This document shows positions 6,940-15,030 of a stretch of DNA of 25,751 nucleotides, piece after piece. A program made the translations under genes and the position numbers. This DNA is from an uncultured Bacteroidota bacterium (GTDB taxonomy: Bacteria; Bacteroidota; Bacteroidia; Chitinophagales; Saprospiraceae): the NCBI GenBank assembly GCA_937876435.1, contig CALEIL010000354.1, positions 1 to 25,751 of the forward strand, in the 5' to 3' direction. The notes under the pieces were generated by a model. That model did no database searches. It saw nothing but the letters and a program-made list of their open reading frames with translations, and was not told where the DNA came from. Every line of letters begins with the position of its first letter. Positions within the stretch are counted from its first letter, which is position 1.

Positions 6940-9495
6940 TCAATAAAGGTTGTATCTCAATGTGACCCCAAAAGTTCTGGGATCTCCCAGGACGCCTGCG
7001 ATATGCCCCGCATTCCCTCCTGCTGCCAGCAATTGTTCGAAGTAGTTTGTTTCGGTCAGGTTCCTGCTCCATACATACACCGCGATACCTTTTTGGGGCC
7101 GAAAACCAATACGGGCGTTGATCAGACTGTACCCATCGATGTAGAGATATTCTGAAGGAGTAGGATTGGAAGAGAAAGACGAACGATAGAAGATATCCAT
7201 CCCTATAAAATATTCGCCCTCCTGGCCGATCAGATTTCCTTCGGTAGATGCTTCCACACCAGTGGTAAACGACCATTTGGATATACCTGGCAATACCCCA
7301 CCAGAAACATCTTTGAGCTCATTCCCTCCGCTTCCGGTTTCTTCCAATGGCACAGGGGCATTCTTGAATTTTACATATTTACCGTCGGTATAACTCAGCG
7401 AACCTGTAAATCTGAAAGATTTCGGCAAATGATAACTAACCTCCAGTTCGGCTCCCGAGGTCCTGACCTGATCAGCATTGGCCAGATATCCCCGGATAAC
7501 CCCGATATCTGCCGATCGGACCGTGGTCTGATAATCAAAAATATCGGTATTAAAAACCGTAAAATTGACCGTACTCGTTGAGGTAGGCTGGGTTTTAATC
7601 CCCAATTCAAACTGCCGGACGCGTTCTGGCTTGATGACGGCCAAATGAAGCGCTGGTTTTCCGTTTTCTTTCGGGATTCCTCCCAGATTCAGTCCCACTG
7701 GTTTGAAGCCATATGCAAATGTACCGTAGGTCATTGCTCCGGATCTGAATGTATATCTCAGGCCCAACTGTCCTGAAACATCCCAGTCATCCACATCAGC
7801 CTTAAATGCAATAGATGAAAATACTCTTTCCTTCAATGCGATCAGATCGGGATCATCAGTCCTTAGTCCACCAGTGATAGTCCTTGCAAAATCAACTTCT
7901 TTTTGATCATAATTCAAGCGAAGGCCAGGGGTAGCGATGAGATTTTTCGTAATCTTCCAATCAATCTGACTAAATAAAGCTCCGCTGAAGTTTCTGAATC
8001 TGGGTTTCGTCAATTGCTGGAGGCCATCGAGGAGGCCAGGTGTTTGCCATAGCGGGTCCTGATTGTTTTGGACAAAGCGCCATTGGTCTTTGCCCGCCTC
8101 CTGTAGATGGGACCCTATCGGATCAAGTTTTTGATAGAACCCAAATAAACCAACGGTCCCGCTTAAGATACGATTGATGATTCCTGAATAACGGATTTCC
8201 TGGGTCCATTGTTCGTGGACAGAAGGTGCCTGAGATTTTGTGATGGCTGATAATCCAGTGAAATCCCTATCACTGGAGGGTCCCCATTCCCATGTTCTCC
8301 AAGCCGAAGTGGAAGTGAGCGTCCCATTTCCTATTTCAAAATCCATATTCAGTGATACACCGCCCATATCCTGATCTGATCGGGCTGGAGTATCGTGATC
8401 TACGATTCTGTCAAAAGGATTTCTGCTGGGAAGATCATATCCGAGGCTCGATATAATTTGTTCAAATTGTCTAAAATCGGCCCGTTGGGTGACTGCCACA
8501 TCTGCCACGACGTGGGCATATCCATCCGGACGTTGACGGGAATAATCTGCACTGACGGTCATGTTCACCTTTTCAGAAGGCAAATAAAGCAACTGCGCTC
8601 TTATCCCCTGATTATTCAGGGTATTGGTATACACATCTTTGGCTACATTGTAGGTGGTCCCACTTCTTTGAGTACCCGTAAACGATAAACGAGCCGCAAG
8701 TTTATGCTTCACAAGAGGACCGGAAATCGAAGCCCTGGTTTGAATGAATCCGTAGTTTCCGAATGATTGCTCAAAGATTCCAGCGGTAGACAAGGTGGGT
8801 TTCCGGCTGGTGATATTAAATGTACCGGCGGTTGTATTTTTTCCAAAAAGCGTTCCCTGAGGACCTCGCAACACTTCTATTTGTTGGATATCGATAAAAT
8901 CGAGGGTAGCAGCAGCCGGTCGTGCAAAATACACCCCGTCGACGTAAAAACCCACGCCGGGGTCAATCCCATCGTTGGTCAGTCCGAAAGTGGATCCTAT
9001 TCCACGAATATTGAGCGTTGTATTCCGGGGATTGGAGGAATAAAGCTGTACGGATGGCAGCAATTCCTTGACCCTGTTGACATTGAAAGAAGTGGAATTG
9101 TCCAATTCCTTCGCAGCTATCACGGAGATGGAAATAGGAATTTCCTGAACCTCTTCATTCCTCCTTCTCGCGGTCACCGTGACGGTTTGGAGGGATTCAG
9201 CGTTGGGAACCAGAGAGACGACCACGTGTTGAATGGAGTGTATAGCGACTTCTTCTGTAGCATACCCCAAGTAGCTTATCACCAGGATGGATGGGAAATC
9301 GCCCTGGTAGGGAAATGAAAAGCTCCCTTCATTGGAAGTGGTGGTTCCCTGGGTACTCCCTTTGACCATCACCGTAGCCCCGAGTAATGGTTCCCGGGTT
9401 ATTCCATCGATGACCTGTCCAGTGAGTGGCGTTTGACTACATAATTTCCCACTCACAAATGCAAGCAGTATCAGTGTAAATATCCTTCTGTTCAT
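6940..9495 (-). CDS. TonB-dependent outer-membrane receptor with N-terminal carboxypeptidase-D-like domain
   Basis: An 851-residue outer-membrane transporter energised by TonB. The start is set at the ATG at 9495, which gives a clean signal peptide (MNRRIFTLILLAFVSGKLCS); the longer frame adds 20 unconvincing residues. Order: signal peptide; a CarboxypepD_reg-like beta domain (LTGQVIDGITREPLLGATVMVKG, YLGYATEEV); a TonB-box-like stretch before VTARRRNEEVQEIPISISV; a plug with NIRGIGSTFG and IEVLRGPQGTLFGKNTTAG; and a beta barrel ending in the aromatic RYNLY. The plug is closer to the iron-complex type receptors abundant in sphingomonads than to SusC, and there is no SusD partner. The ligand is unknown. 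It converges with the sulfatase, and its upstream region carries a promoter box and a candidate operator cluster. Confidence 0.92.
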   Translation of the reverse strand: MNRRIFTLILLAFVSGKLCSQTPLTGQVIDGITREPLLGATVMVKGSTQGTTTSNEGSFSFPYQGDFPSILVISYLGYATEEVAIHSIQHVVVSLVPNAESLQTVTVTARRRNEEVQEIPISISVIAAKELDNSTSFNVNRVKELLPSVQLYSSNPRNTTLNIRGIGSTFGLTNDGIDPGVGFYVDGVYFARPAAATLDFIDIQQIEVLRGPQGTLFGKNTTAGTFNITSRKPTLSTAGIFEQSFGNYGFIQTRASISGPLVKHKLAARLSFTGTQRSGTTYNVAKDVYTNTLNNQGIRAQLLYLPSEKVNMTVSADYSRQRPDGYAHVVADVAVTQRADFRQFEQIISSLGYDLPSRNPFDRIVDHDTPARSDQDMGGVSLNMDFEIGNGTLTSTSAWRTWEWGPSSDRDFTGLSAITKSQAPSVHEQWTQEIRYSGIINRILSGTVGLFGFYQKLDPIGSHLQEAGKDQWRFVQNNQDPLWQTPGLLDGLQQLTKPRFRNFSGALFSQIDWKITKNLIATPGLRLNYDQKEVDFARTITGGLRTDDPDLIALKERVFSSIAFKADVDDWDVSGQLGLRYTFRSGAMTYGTFAYGFKPVGLNLGGIPKENGKPALHLAVIKPERVRQFELGIKTQPTSTSTVNFTVFNTDIFDYQTTVRSADIGVIRGYLANADQVRTSGAELEVSYHLPKSFRFTGSLSYTDGKYVKFKNAPVPLEETGSGGNELKDVSGGVLPGISKWSFTTGVEASTEGNLIGQEGEYFIGMDIFYRSSFSSNPTPSEYLYIDGYSLINARIGFRPQKGIAVYVWSRNLTETNYFEQLLAAGGNAGHIAGVLGDPRTFGVTLRYNLY

Positions 9496-9539
9496 TTTTT
9501 GGTTGTTTTGTATTGATGAGTTTACTCCTATAGGTTTAG

Positions 9540-9647
9540 TAGGTATAAAGATCAAATATACATATCATATTTTACCTACCTAATAACTAGGTATTTATTT
9601 TTGAAAAAATTTAACTCTCCTGCTTTGACCCCTAAAAGCGGTAGGTA
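9540..9647. promoter_or_regulatory. Cluster of TAGGTA/TACCTA half-sites upstream of the TonB receptor
   Basis: Five copies of the hexamer TAGGTA or its complement lie at 9540-9545, 9573-9578, 9577-9582, 9588-9593 and 9642-9647. The copies at 9577-9582 and 9588-9593 form a perfect 6-5-6 inverted repeat that overlaps the expected -33 region of the receptor promoter. This arrangement suits a dimeric repressor or activator. The regulator itself is not visible in the window. Confidence 0.45.
9553..9560 (-). promoter_or_regulatory. Bacteroidota -7 box for the TonB receptor
   Basis: Read on the reverse strand this is TATATTTG, an exact match to the TAnnTTTG -7 consensus of Bacteroidota sigma-ABfr promoters. 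It sits 57 bases upstream of the chosen ATG. No clear TTTG is found at the -33 position, where the inverted repeat lies instead. That could mean activator dependence. Confidence 0.4.
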
Positions 9648-9666
9648 GTGATAAACAGAGCTCGGA

Positions 9667-10623
9667 TCAATAAAAAATCAGACTGAGAATATAAAGAATG
9701 TACAAAACCACAAATATCAATCCCTGCCAGCTTTCTATTTTCCACTTTCGACCAATCAGAACAAAAATAAACAGCAGAAGACTGGCCATCAGATTGACCA
9801 CCAAATCATAATTGGAACTTTCATGGACACTGACCGGATAGATCGTACCTGACACCCCAAGCACGAGGAATACGTTAAATATATTGGATCCTACTATGTT
9901 CCCTATGGCAATGTCTACATTCTTCTTTAATGCAGCTGCCACCGAAGTAGCCAGTTCTGGCGCCGATGTGCCTATGGATACGATCGTGAGTCCAATGATC
10001 CTCTCCGAAATCCCCATGGACTGTGCCAACTCGGTCGCTGAATCGACGATGAAGTTTCCCCCCAATATCAAACCCAGTAAACCGGCCACTATTAGTAAGA
10101 TTGATTTAGGAAGACTGAAATCTTTGATCGTCAAATCGCTGACCGACTCTGCACTTTTGACCAGCGTGAAGTTGTAGACCATAAAAATGATAAAGAATAA
10201 AATCAAAATTATGCCATCTGTTCTGGAAATGACCGAAACAGCGCTTCCATCCAGCCAGATATCATTGGCCATGACAAAGACCGCAATTGCGGATAATAAC
10301 CCGAGCGGTATTTCGATCCACGTTGTATTGGACTTTACGGTCAGAGGATATACCATGGCTGCCACCCCCAGTGTAGCCAGGATATTGAAAATATTACTGC
10401 CTACGATATTGCCCAATGCAATATCTGACTGATGATTGATCGACGCTAAGGCATTCACCACCAGTTCGGGGGAAGAAGTTCCAAACGCCACGATGGTCAA
10501 ACCGATTACGATATTTGGAATGTTGTACTTCCGGGCCAGAGAAGAGGCTCCATCCACCAGCCAGTTGGCACCGTATACCAAAAGAAAAAATCCGACTAAA
10601 AGCAGAAAAATATTAAGCAACAT
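9667..10623 (-). CDS. Calcium/sodium antiporter, CaCA superfamily (YrbG-like)
   Basis: An inner-membrane cation exchanger of 318 residues that would expel Ca2+ in exchange for Na+ (or K+/H+). It shows the internal duplication of the family: alpha-1 with GLTIVAFGTSSPEL (Glu53) and GNIVGSNIFN at 71-80, and alpha-2 with GLTIVSIGTSAPEL (Glu223) and an identical GNIVGSNIFN at 241-250. About ten hydrophobic segments are visible, with an inverted-topology centre around the charged loop KSAESVSDLTIKDFSLPKS. Length matches bacterial YrbG-type proteins. It is divergent from the amine oxidase gene. Ion specificity is inferred from family. Confidence 0.93.
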   Translation of the reverse strand: MLLNIFLLLVGFFLLVYGANWLVDGASSLARKYNIPNIVIGLTIVAFGTSSPELVVNALASINHQSDIALGNIVGSNIFNILATLGVAAMVYPLTVKSNTTWIEIPLGLLSAIAVFVMANDIWLDGSAVSVISRTDGIILILFFIIFMVYNFTLVKSAESVSDLTIKDFSLPKSILLIVAGLLGLILGGNFIVDSATELAQSMGISERIIGLTIVSIGTSAPELATSVAAALKKNVDIAIGNIVGSNIFNVFLVLGVSGTIYPVSVHESSNYDLVVNLMASLLLFIFVLIGRKWKIESWQGLIFVVLYILYILSLIFY

Positions 10624-10787
10624 ATAGTTTCTTTATGTTCCGGATGGCTTTTCATGGAATTTTCAGACAAAAATCTCATGAAACTTCAAATCAGAAGGCG
10701 AAGATACGATACATAAAAATAATCTTCACGATAAACAAATAAACGGATTTTCATATTAAAAATCTATTTTGTAGGTAAAAACCCACT

Positions 10788-12419
10788 ATGCGTACTATCC
10801 TGCTTCGGACCATTCGGAAAAGTTTTTACCTGGCTGTTGAGGCCCGAGAATCTGAAAATAAATCTGTAAATCGCAACAATCGGGAGTCGCCGTTTTCTCC
10901 CGGCCGAAGAAAGGCTATAAAAGCCATCGGTCTTGGGGTAACGGGTCTAAGTATGAGTTCTGCCTCTCTGTGGGCAAATCCGATTGGGCCAGTTCCTCTG
11001 CCGTCAGACAAAAATCAGGTTTCCATTGCAATCCTCGGAGGAGGCATCGCGGGATTGCACTGCGCCTGGACCCTGAAACGGATGGGGATCCATGCCACGA
11101 TTTATGAAGCTACGCACAGGGCCGGTGGCCGTATTTATACGCTTCACGATCGATTTGGTCCCAATCTCAATACAGAAGCGGGAGGAGAATTTCTCGATAG
11201 CAACCACGAAGACATGCTCCAACTGGCCACCCATTTTAAATTGCCATTGCTCGATGTCACCGCAGATCAGGACCACTTCGAAGACAGCATATTTCACTTT
11301 GGGGATCGTTTATACGGACAAAAAGATCTCGTGGAGGCATTCCGGCCTATTGTCGATCTGCTGATGGATCACCGGGGGAGATGTGGGGAGAATTATGACA
11401 CCGCCTTTGCCAGGGAACTCGATCTGCGATCATTGGAAGAATATTTGCAAAGTCTTCCATGCGAAACCTGGCTCAAAGAAATGCTCACAGCAGCCTACGT
11501 GGGAGAATATGGATTGGATGCGGGAGAACAATCATCGCTGAATTTTCTGTGCTTAATCGGTTTTCCAAAGGATGGCTTCTTACCCATATTCGGGGAAAGC
11601 GATGAACGGTACAAGATCATAGGCGGTAATCAACAGATCATTTACAAATTGGCAGAAGACCTGAAAGATCAGACAGAATATGGTAAACCGGTGACAGCCA
11701 TCCACCAAAAAGGACGCGGTTATTCCATCAATTTTTCAGAAGGCAAAGCCATAAAAGCTGATATAATCGTCTGTACCATACCCTTTACCGTTTTGCGCAA
11801 TATCGAACTCAAAATCGGGGAGATTGATCCTGTAAAATTGTCGTGCATCAATGAATTGGGATACGGACAAAACAATAAATTACTGCTCGGGATGGGCCAG
11901 CGAATTTGGAGGATGGGGGCCAGACCAACCCGGGGATATACCTACGACAACGATATTCACACGGGTTGGGACAATACCCATATGCAGGGCAACAACGAGG
12001 GCAAAGCGGGATTTACGGTATTTCTGGGAGGTGGACAATCCCTCCGTTTAGCCGCCCACACCACCAAAACCAATTCGCACGGAAAACTCGATCCGGACCA
12101 TCTGAATCAATACATTTCAAGGCTCGATAATATTTACGCTGGTTTTTCCAAAAATTTTCTGAATGATCACGAAGTCATCACGTGGACCGGAAACCCTTTT
12201 AGTCAGGCCTCTTATTCGTGCTATAAGACCGGCCAATGGGATAGCATTTCAGGATCTGAAATCACACCAATACGCGACAGTTTTCTTTTTGCCGGTGAAC
12301 ATTGCAGTTCGCTGTACCAGGGATTTATGAATGGAGGAGCAGAAACCGGAAGAAGAGCTGCCCAGGAGATTGCGATGATGGTAGGAACGTCCTCGGGGAA
12401 ACCAGCGAATCTGCGGTGA
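10788..12419 (+). CDS. Exported FAD-dependent amine oxidase
   Basis: A 543-residue flavin monoamine oxidase family protein. The dinucleotide-binding motif is AILGGGIAGLHCAW (GxGxxG at 84-89), with ribose-binding Glu107 in IYEATHRAGGRI. The C-terminal FAD motif FAGEHCSSLYQGFMNGGAETGRRAA is near residues 500-528. It would oxidise an amine to the corresponding aldehyde or imine, with H2O2 produced. Before the FAD domain lies GRRKAIKAIGLGVTGLSMSSASLWA (residues 39-63), a twin-arginine-like leader, preceded by an unusually long 38-residue basic extension. The true start may therefore be a non-ATG codon nearer the RR. Export as a folded flavoprotein via Tat is inferred. It stands alone between an antiporter and a convergent gene. 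Confidence 0.88.
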   Translation: MRTILLRTIRKSFYLAVEARESENKSVNRNNRESPFSPGRRKAIKAIGLGVTGLSMSSASLWANPIGPVPLPSDKNQVSIAILGGGIAGLHCAWTLKRMGIHATIYEATHRAGGRIYTLHDRFGPNLNTEAGGEFLDSNHEDMLQLATHFKLPLLDVTADQDHFEDSIFHFGDRLYGQKDLVEAFRPIVDLLMDHRGRCGENYDTAFARELDLRSLEEYLQSLPCETWLKEMLTAAYVGEYGLDAGEQSSLNFLCLIGFPKDGFLPIFGESDERYKIIGGNQQIIYKLAEDLKDQTEYGKPVTAIHQKGRGYSINFSEGKAIKADIIVCTIPFTVLRNIELKIGEIDPVKLSCINELGYGQNNKLLLGMGQRIWRMGARPTRGYTYDNDIHTGWDNTHMQGNNEGKAGFTVFLGGGQSLRLAAHTTKTNSHGKLDPDHLNQYISRLDNIYAGFSKNFLNDHEVITWTGNPFSQASYSCYKTGQWDSISGSEITPIRDSFLFAGEHCSSLYQGFMNGGAETGRRAAQEIAMMVGTSSGKPANLR

Positions 12420-12496
12420 ATTAATTGATATCCACCAGATGACCTGAAATTTCAATACCACTCCAGGGTCTGAGTGTTCCATCAAAAGCCGGTATT

Positions 12497-13588
12497 TTAT
12501 TCATCGAACCGATCCTTGTAGCGATCGATTAAAGCGAGCAAGGGATCCCCGATCCTGCCAAATATGGATATTCCTCTGACGCCTGCCTCCAACGCAGATT
12601 GGATTCCGGCTTCGATCTCGGAAATATTGTTGAAATCGGGTAAAAAGATCCCGGCGTACATCGGGAATTTTCCATTTAACACCCTGAGTCCATCTGTGGC
12701 CGCCAGACCTATCCACTCGGGTGGTTCCTGATAAAATCCGTGATATATCATGGGAAATACCGCATCCAGAGACCAATTGGTCCAGTCCTGTCTTACCAGC
12801 CGGCGGGCGATCTCAGGGGTAGGAAATACAGCAGCCGAAATGGGCTTGTCATTGTCGTGAGCCAGTTTTGAAATGGATTCGACGATATGGGTAATCTGGT
12901 TGTATCGGAACATCCGCCAGGAATCGATCTGCCCCGGATAGTCCAGATCCAGCGGGTCCTTTCCCCACGATTGCTCATACGCTCTGCGGCAATCATTACA
13001 ATAACAAAAATCATATTCCGGCAATTCCTGCTGTTGGGTGATCCCGTATTTTTTCCACAGATTGACCGCCAGGATCACATCGCAGTACCTCACGTAATCC
13101 AGATGGATACCATCGACGTAATCCAGATCCAGAATTTCTGTACTGCGTTCGAGGAGATACTCCTTCACCTGGATTTTGGTAGGACAGAGCCAACGGTAAT
13201 ATCCGACGTATGGCGGGTGTTCAGCGCACGACACCCCATTTCGATTCACGGCGTACCATTCCGGATGAGATTCGAGCAGAGACTTTTCTCCCCTGTTCAT
13301 CGTCCACATCCAACGATGGGCCTGCATTCCCCGGTCCTTGGCAGCCTTGAAATGATTTGCACTATCGCTTTCATACATAATGCCCCTTATTCCATGGGCG
13401 GACAGTTTTTTGTACCGGGCAGTAATTTCCCGGAGGGATTCTTTGGAATCGGGATTGGTCCACATATAAAAGCCAGGCCTGAAGAAAGACTTTTTAATGC
13501 CTTCCGCTTTGGGTTTTCCCAATCCGGGAGTCAGCAAAGATGCCAGCCCTCCTGCTCCACTAAGTCGTAAAAATTCTCTTTTGTCCAT
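12497..13588 (-). CDS. Exported TIM-barrel glycoside-hydrolase-like protein (GHL10-type)
   Basis: 363 residues from the ATG at 13588. That start places the leader DKREFLRLSGAGGLASLLTP at the N-terminus, a twin-arginine-like signal with KR in place of RR. The barrel strands are evident: GFYMWTN, GIRGIMYES, DYVDGIHLDYVRY (158-168), LDAVFPMIYHGF, MYAGIFLP and GVRGISIFG. The DGIHLDYVRY strand is the hallmark of the hypothetical glycosyl hydrolase GHL10/PF02638-like group, with the acidic residues as candidate catalytic groups. CYCNDCRRAYE (195-205) is a Cys cluster seen in relatives and may bind a metal or form disulfides. It begins 16 bases after the stop of the CBM9-like gene, so the two form an operon likely acting on the same glycan. 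The substrate is unknown. Confidence 0.75.
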   Translation of the reverse strand: MDKREFLRLSGAGGLASLLTPGLGKPKAEGIKKSFFRPGFYMWTNPDSKESLREITARYKKLSAHGIRGIMYESDSANHFKAAKDRGMQAHRWMWTMNRGEKSLLESHPEWYAVNRNGVSCAEHPPYVGYYRWLCPTKIQVKEYLLERSTEILDLDYVDGIHLDYVRYCDVILAVNLWKKYGITQQQELPEYDFCYCNDCRRAYEQSWGKDPLDLDYPGQIDSWRMFRYNQITHIVESISKLAHDNDKPISAAVFPTPEIARRLVRQDWTNWSLDAVFPMIYHGFYQEPPEWIGLAATDGLRVLNGKFPMYAGIFLPDFNNISEIEAGIQSALEAGVRGISIFGRIGDPLLALIDRYKDRFDE

Positions 13589-13604
13589 AATTTTGAATTT
13601 TTTG

Positions 13605-14399
13605 TCATTTTCTGATAAACAGGACATTCCCGTAGTGCCTTGGAATGTGCATATTGACAGCATGCTGGGGTGTCCATACCCAATTGTCTTCGCGGAGATT
13701 CTGTCCCTTTTCATCTTTTTTCTTCACGTACTTTCCATCGATCACATCGGTTTGCCACTGAACCCTGGAAAAATTGATCCGCCAGGAATGCCCATCCCTG
13801 GGACGGATATCAGCCCCATGATGCTCGATATCCCTGTATGGGATTTTGATTTCCACCCACCAACCATTGTCCACATCACCCGGATCGTTGAGCGTGCCAT
13901 CGAGATGAACAGCGTGTCGTGCCGATCTGGAATCCCAGGTGAGCAATGCCGATCCATTTTCACTGTATGGCTTCGTCATCAACAAATCCATGATGGCCCC
14001 TTTGGCATTGATTTCGTATTCAAAATAATGATCGGTTTTGGGGTCAGGTTTCACGAACACCTCAAAATCATTGTCCCTGAAAATGATAGCATCCCGCTCA
14101 TCCAGATAAGCCCAGATATGTTCCTCTTCCAGCCAGGCCAGGATGAACAATGCTTCATCGTTCCACAACATTTTCATCCGGGTTTGCATCGATGGCGTCT
14201 TTTGTTCGGGTCCCAGGATATCCATAAAATCCTCACTCCACGAGGCAATTTGCCATATGGAGTCCACTTCTCCATCGATTCTGACACCTTCCGGGGCGTA
14301 TAGCGCTTCGTATGTTCTGGGAGCCATTTGGGCGTTTAAAGTACAGACACCGGTCAGGTAGATCAAAATATTCAGGATCAAAAATCTATTTTTCTTCAT
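13605..14399 (-). CDS. Exported carbohydrate-binding family 9-like protein
   Basis: 264 residues starting at the ATG at 14399; a TTG two codons further upstream is possible but less likely. The N-terminus MKKNRFLILNILIYLTGVCT...NAQ is a Sec signal peptide. The mature protein follows the CBM9-like beta-sandwich pattern: IDGEVDSIWQIASWSEDF (41-58), MKMLWNDEALFILAWLEEEH, then the DNDFEVFVKPD strand with the conserved acidic pair, the NAKGAIMDL strand, the WWVEIKIPYRDI strand and WRINFSRVQ. Proteins of this type bind sugar ends or occur fused to xylanases; stand-alone exported forms are common in Bacteroidota. It is the first gene of the operon with the TIM-barrel protein and is divergent from the peroxiredoxin across only 49 bases. 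Confidence 0.82.
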   Translation of the reverse strand: MKKNRFLILNILIYLTGVCTLNAQMAPRTYEALYAPEGVRIDGEVDSIWQIASWSEDFMDILGPEQKTPSMQTRMKMLWNDEALFILAWLEEEHIWAYLDERDAIIFRDNDFEVFVKPDPKTDHYFEYEINAKGAIMDLLMTKPYSENGSALLTWDSRSARHAVHLDGTLNDPGDVDNGWWVEIKIPYRDIEHHGADIRPRDGHSWRINFSRVQWQTDVIDGKYVKKKDEKGQNLREDNWVWTPQHAVNMHIPRHYGNVLFIRK

Positions 14400-14448
14400 A
14401 AACAAATGAATGGTTTAAACATTAGTGTAATATAAAATAATTTTAAAT

Positions 14449-14901
14449 ATGACTCAATTAAAAGCAGGGGATCTTGCTCCCCGATTTGAAGGGATTGATC
14501 AAAATGGCCACCCCATTTCTATGGAGGATTTTGAAGGACAAAAAATTGCCTTGTATTTTTATCCGAAGGACGATACCCCTGGATGTACCAACCAGGCTTG
14601 CAACCTCCGGGATAACTATGCCGCCTTACAGGCCAAAAATTATGCGGTGGTGGGAGTGAGCGCTGATTCTGCTGCCAGGCACAAAAAATTTGAACAAAAA
14701 TACGACCTGCCATTCCCGCTGATTGCGGATACCGAAAAAGAGATCATCGGAGATTACGGTGTGTGGGGCGAAAAAAAATTTATGGGTAAGTTGTTCGACG
14801 GCATCAAACGCACGACATTTTTGATCGACGAAGACCGTAGGATCGAGAAAATAATCGACAACGTCAAAACCAAAGATCATTCTGCTCAGATATTGGAATG
14901 A
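14449..14901 (+). CDS. bcp: Thioredoxin-dependent thiol peroxidase (atypical 2-Cys peroxiredoxin, Bcp type)
   Basis: A 150-residue cytoplasmic peroxiredoxin that reduces hydroperoxides. The active-site segment FYPKDDTPGCTNQAC gives peroxidatic Cys46 and resolving Cys51, the spacing typical of BCP/PrxQ. The thioredoxin-fold strands IALYFYP, YAVVGVSADS and RTTFLIDEDRRI are in order. Length equals the family norm, and the C-terminal HSAQILE helix is complete. It may have its own promoter, since the divergent CBM9-like gene starts 49 bases away. A peroxide-removing enzyme near an H2O2-producing amine oxidase is suggestive but probably coincidental. Confidence 0.96.
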   Translation: MTQLKAGDLAPRFEGIDQNGHPISMEDFEGQKIALYFYPKDDTPGCTNQACNLRDNYAALQAKNYAVVGVSADSAARHKKFEQKYDLPFPLIADTEKEIIGDYGVWGEKKFMGKLFDGIKRTTFLIDEDRRIEKIIDNVKTKDHSAQILE

Positions 14902-15030
14902 TGGGCAGGCTGGGATTTGGTGCAGATAGAGCCGCGTGGCCGTGCGTCTGTACTATTTTGATTAATTGTTACTATATTACGCGGTTGAAAAAATTCTCAA
15001 GACAGATTTTAAAAAACCAAACCTATAGTA

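Noticed and set aside
13497..14303. Forward open frame (268 codons) opposite the CBM9-like gene
   Set aside because: The reverse-strand gene has a signal peptide and family strand pattern. The forward frame is Pro/Ile/His-rich without motifs.
14397..14405. TTG at 14405 as the start of the CBM9-like gene
   Set aside because: The ATG at 14399 directly begins a standard MKKN signal peptide. The TTG adds only two residues.
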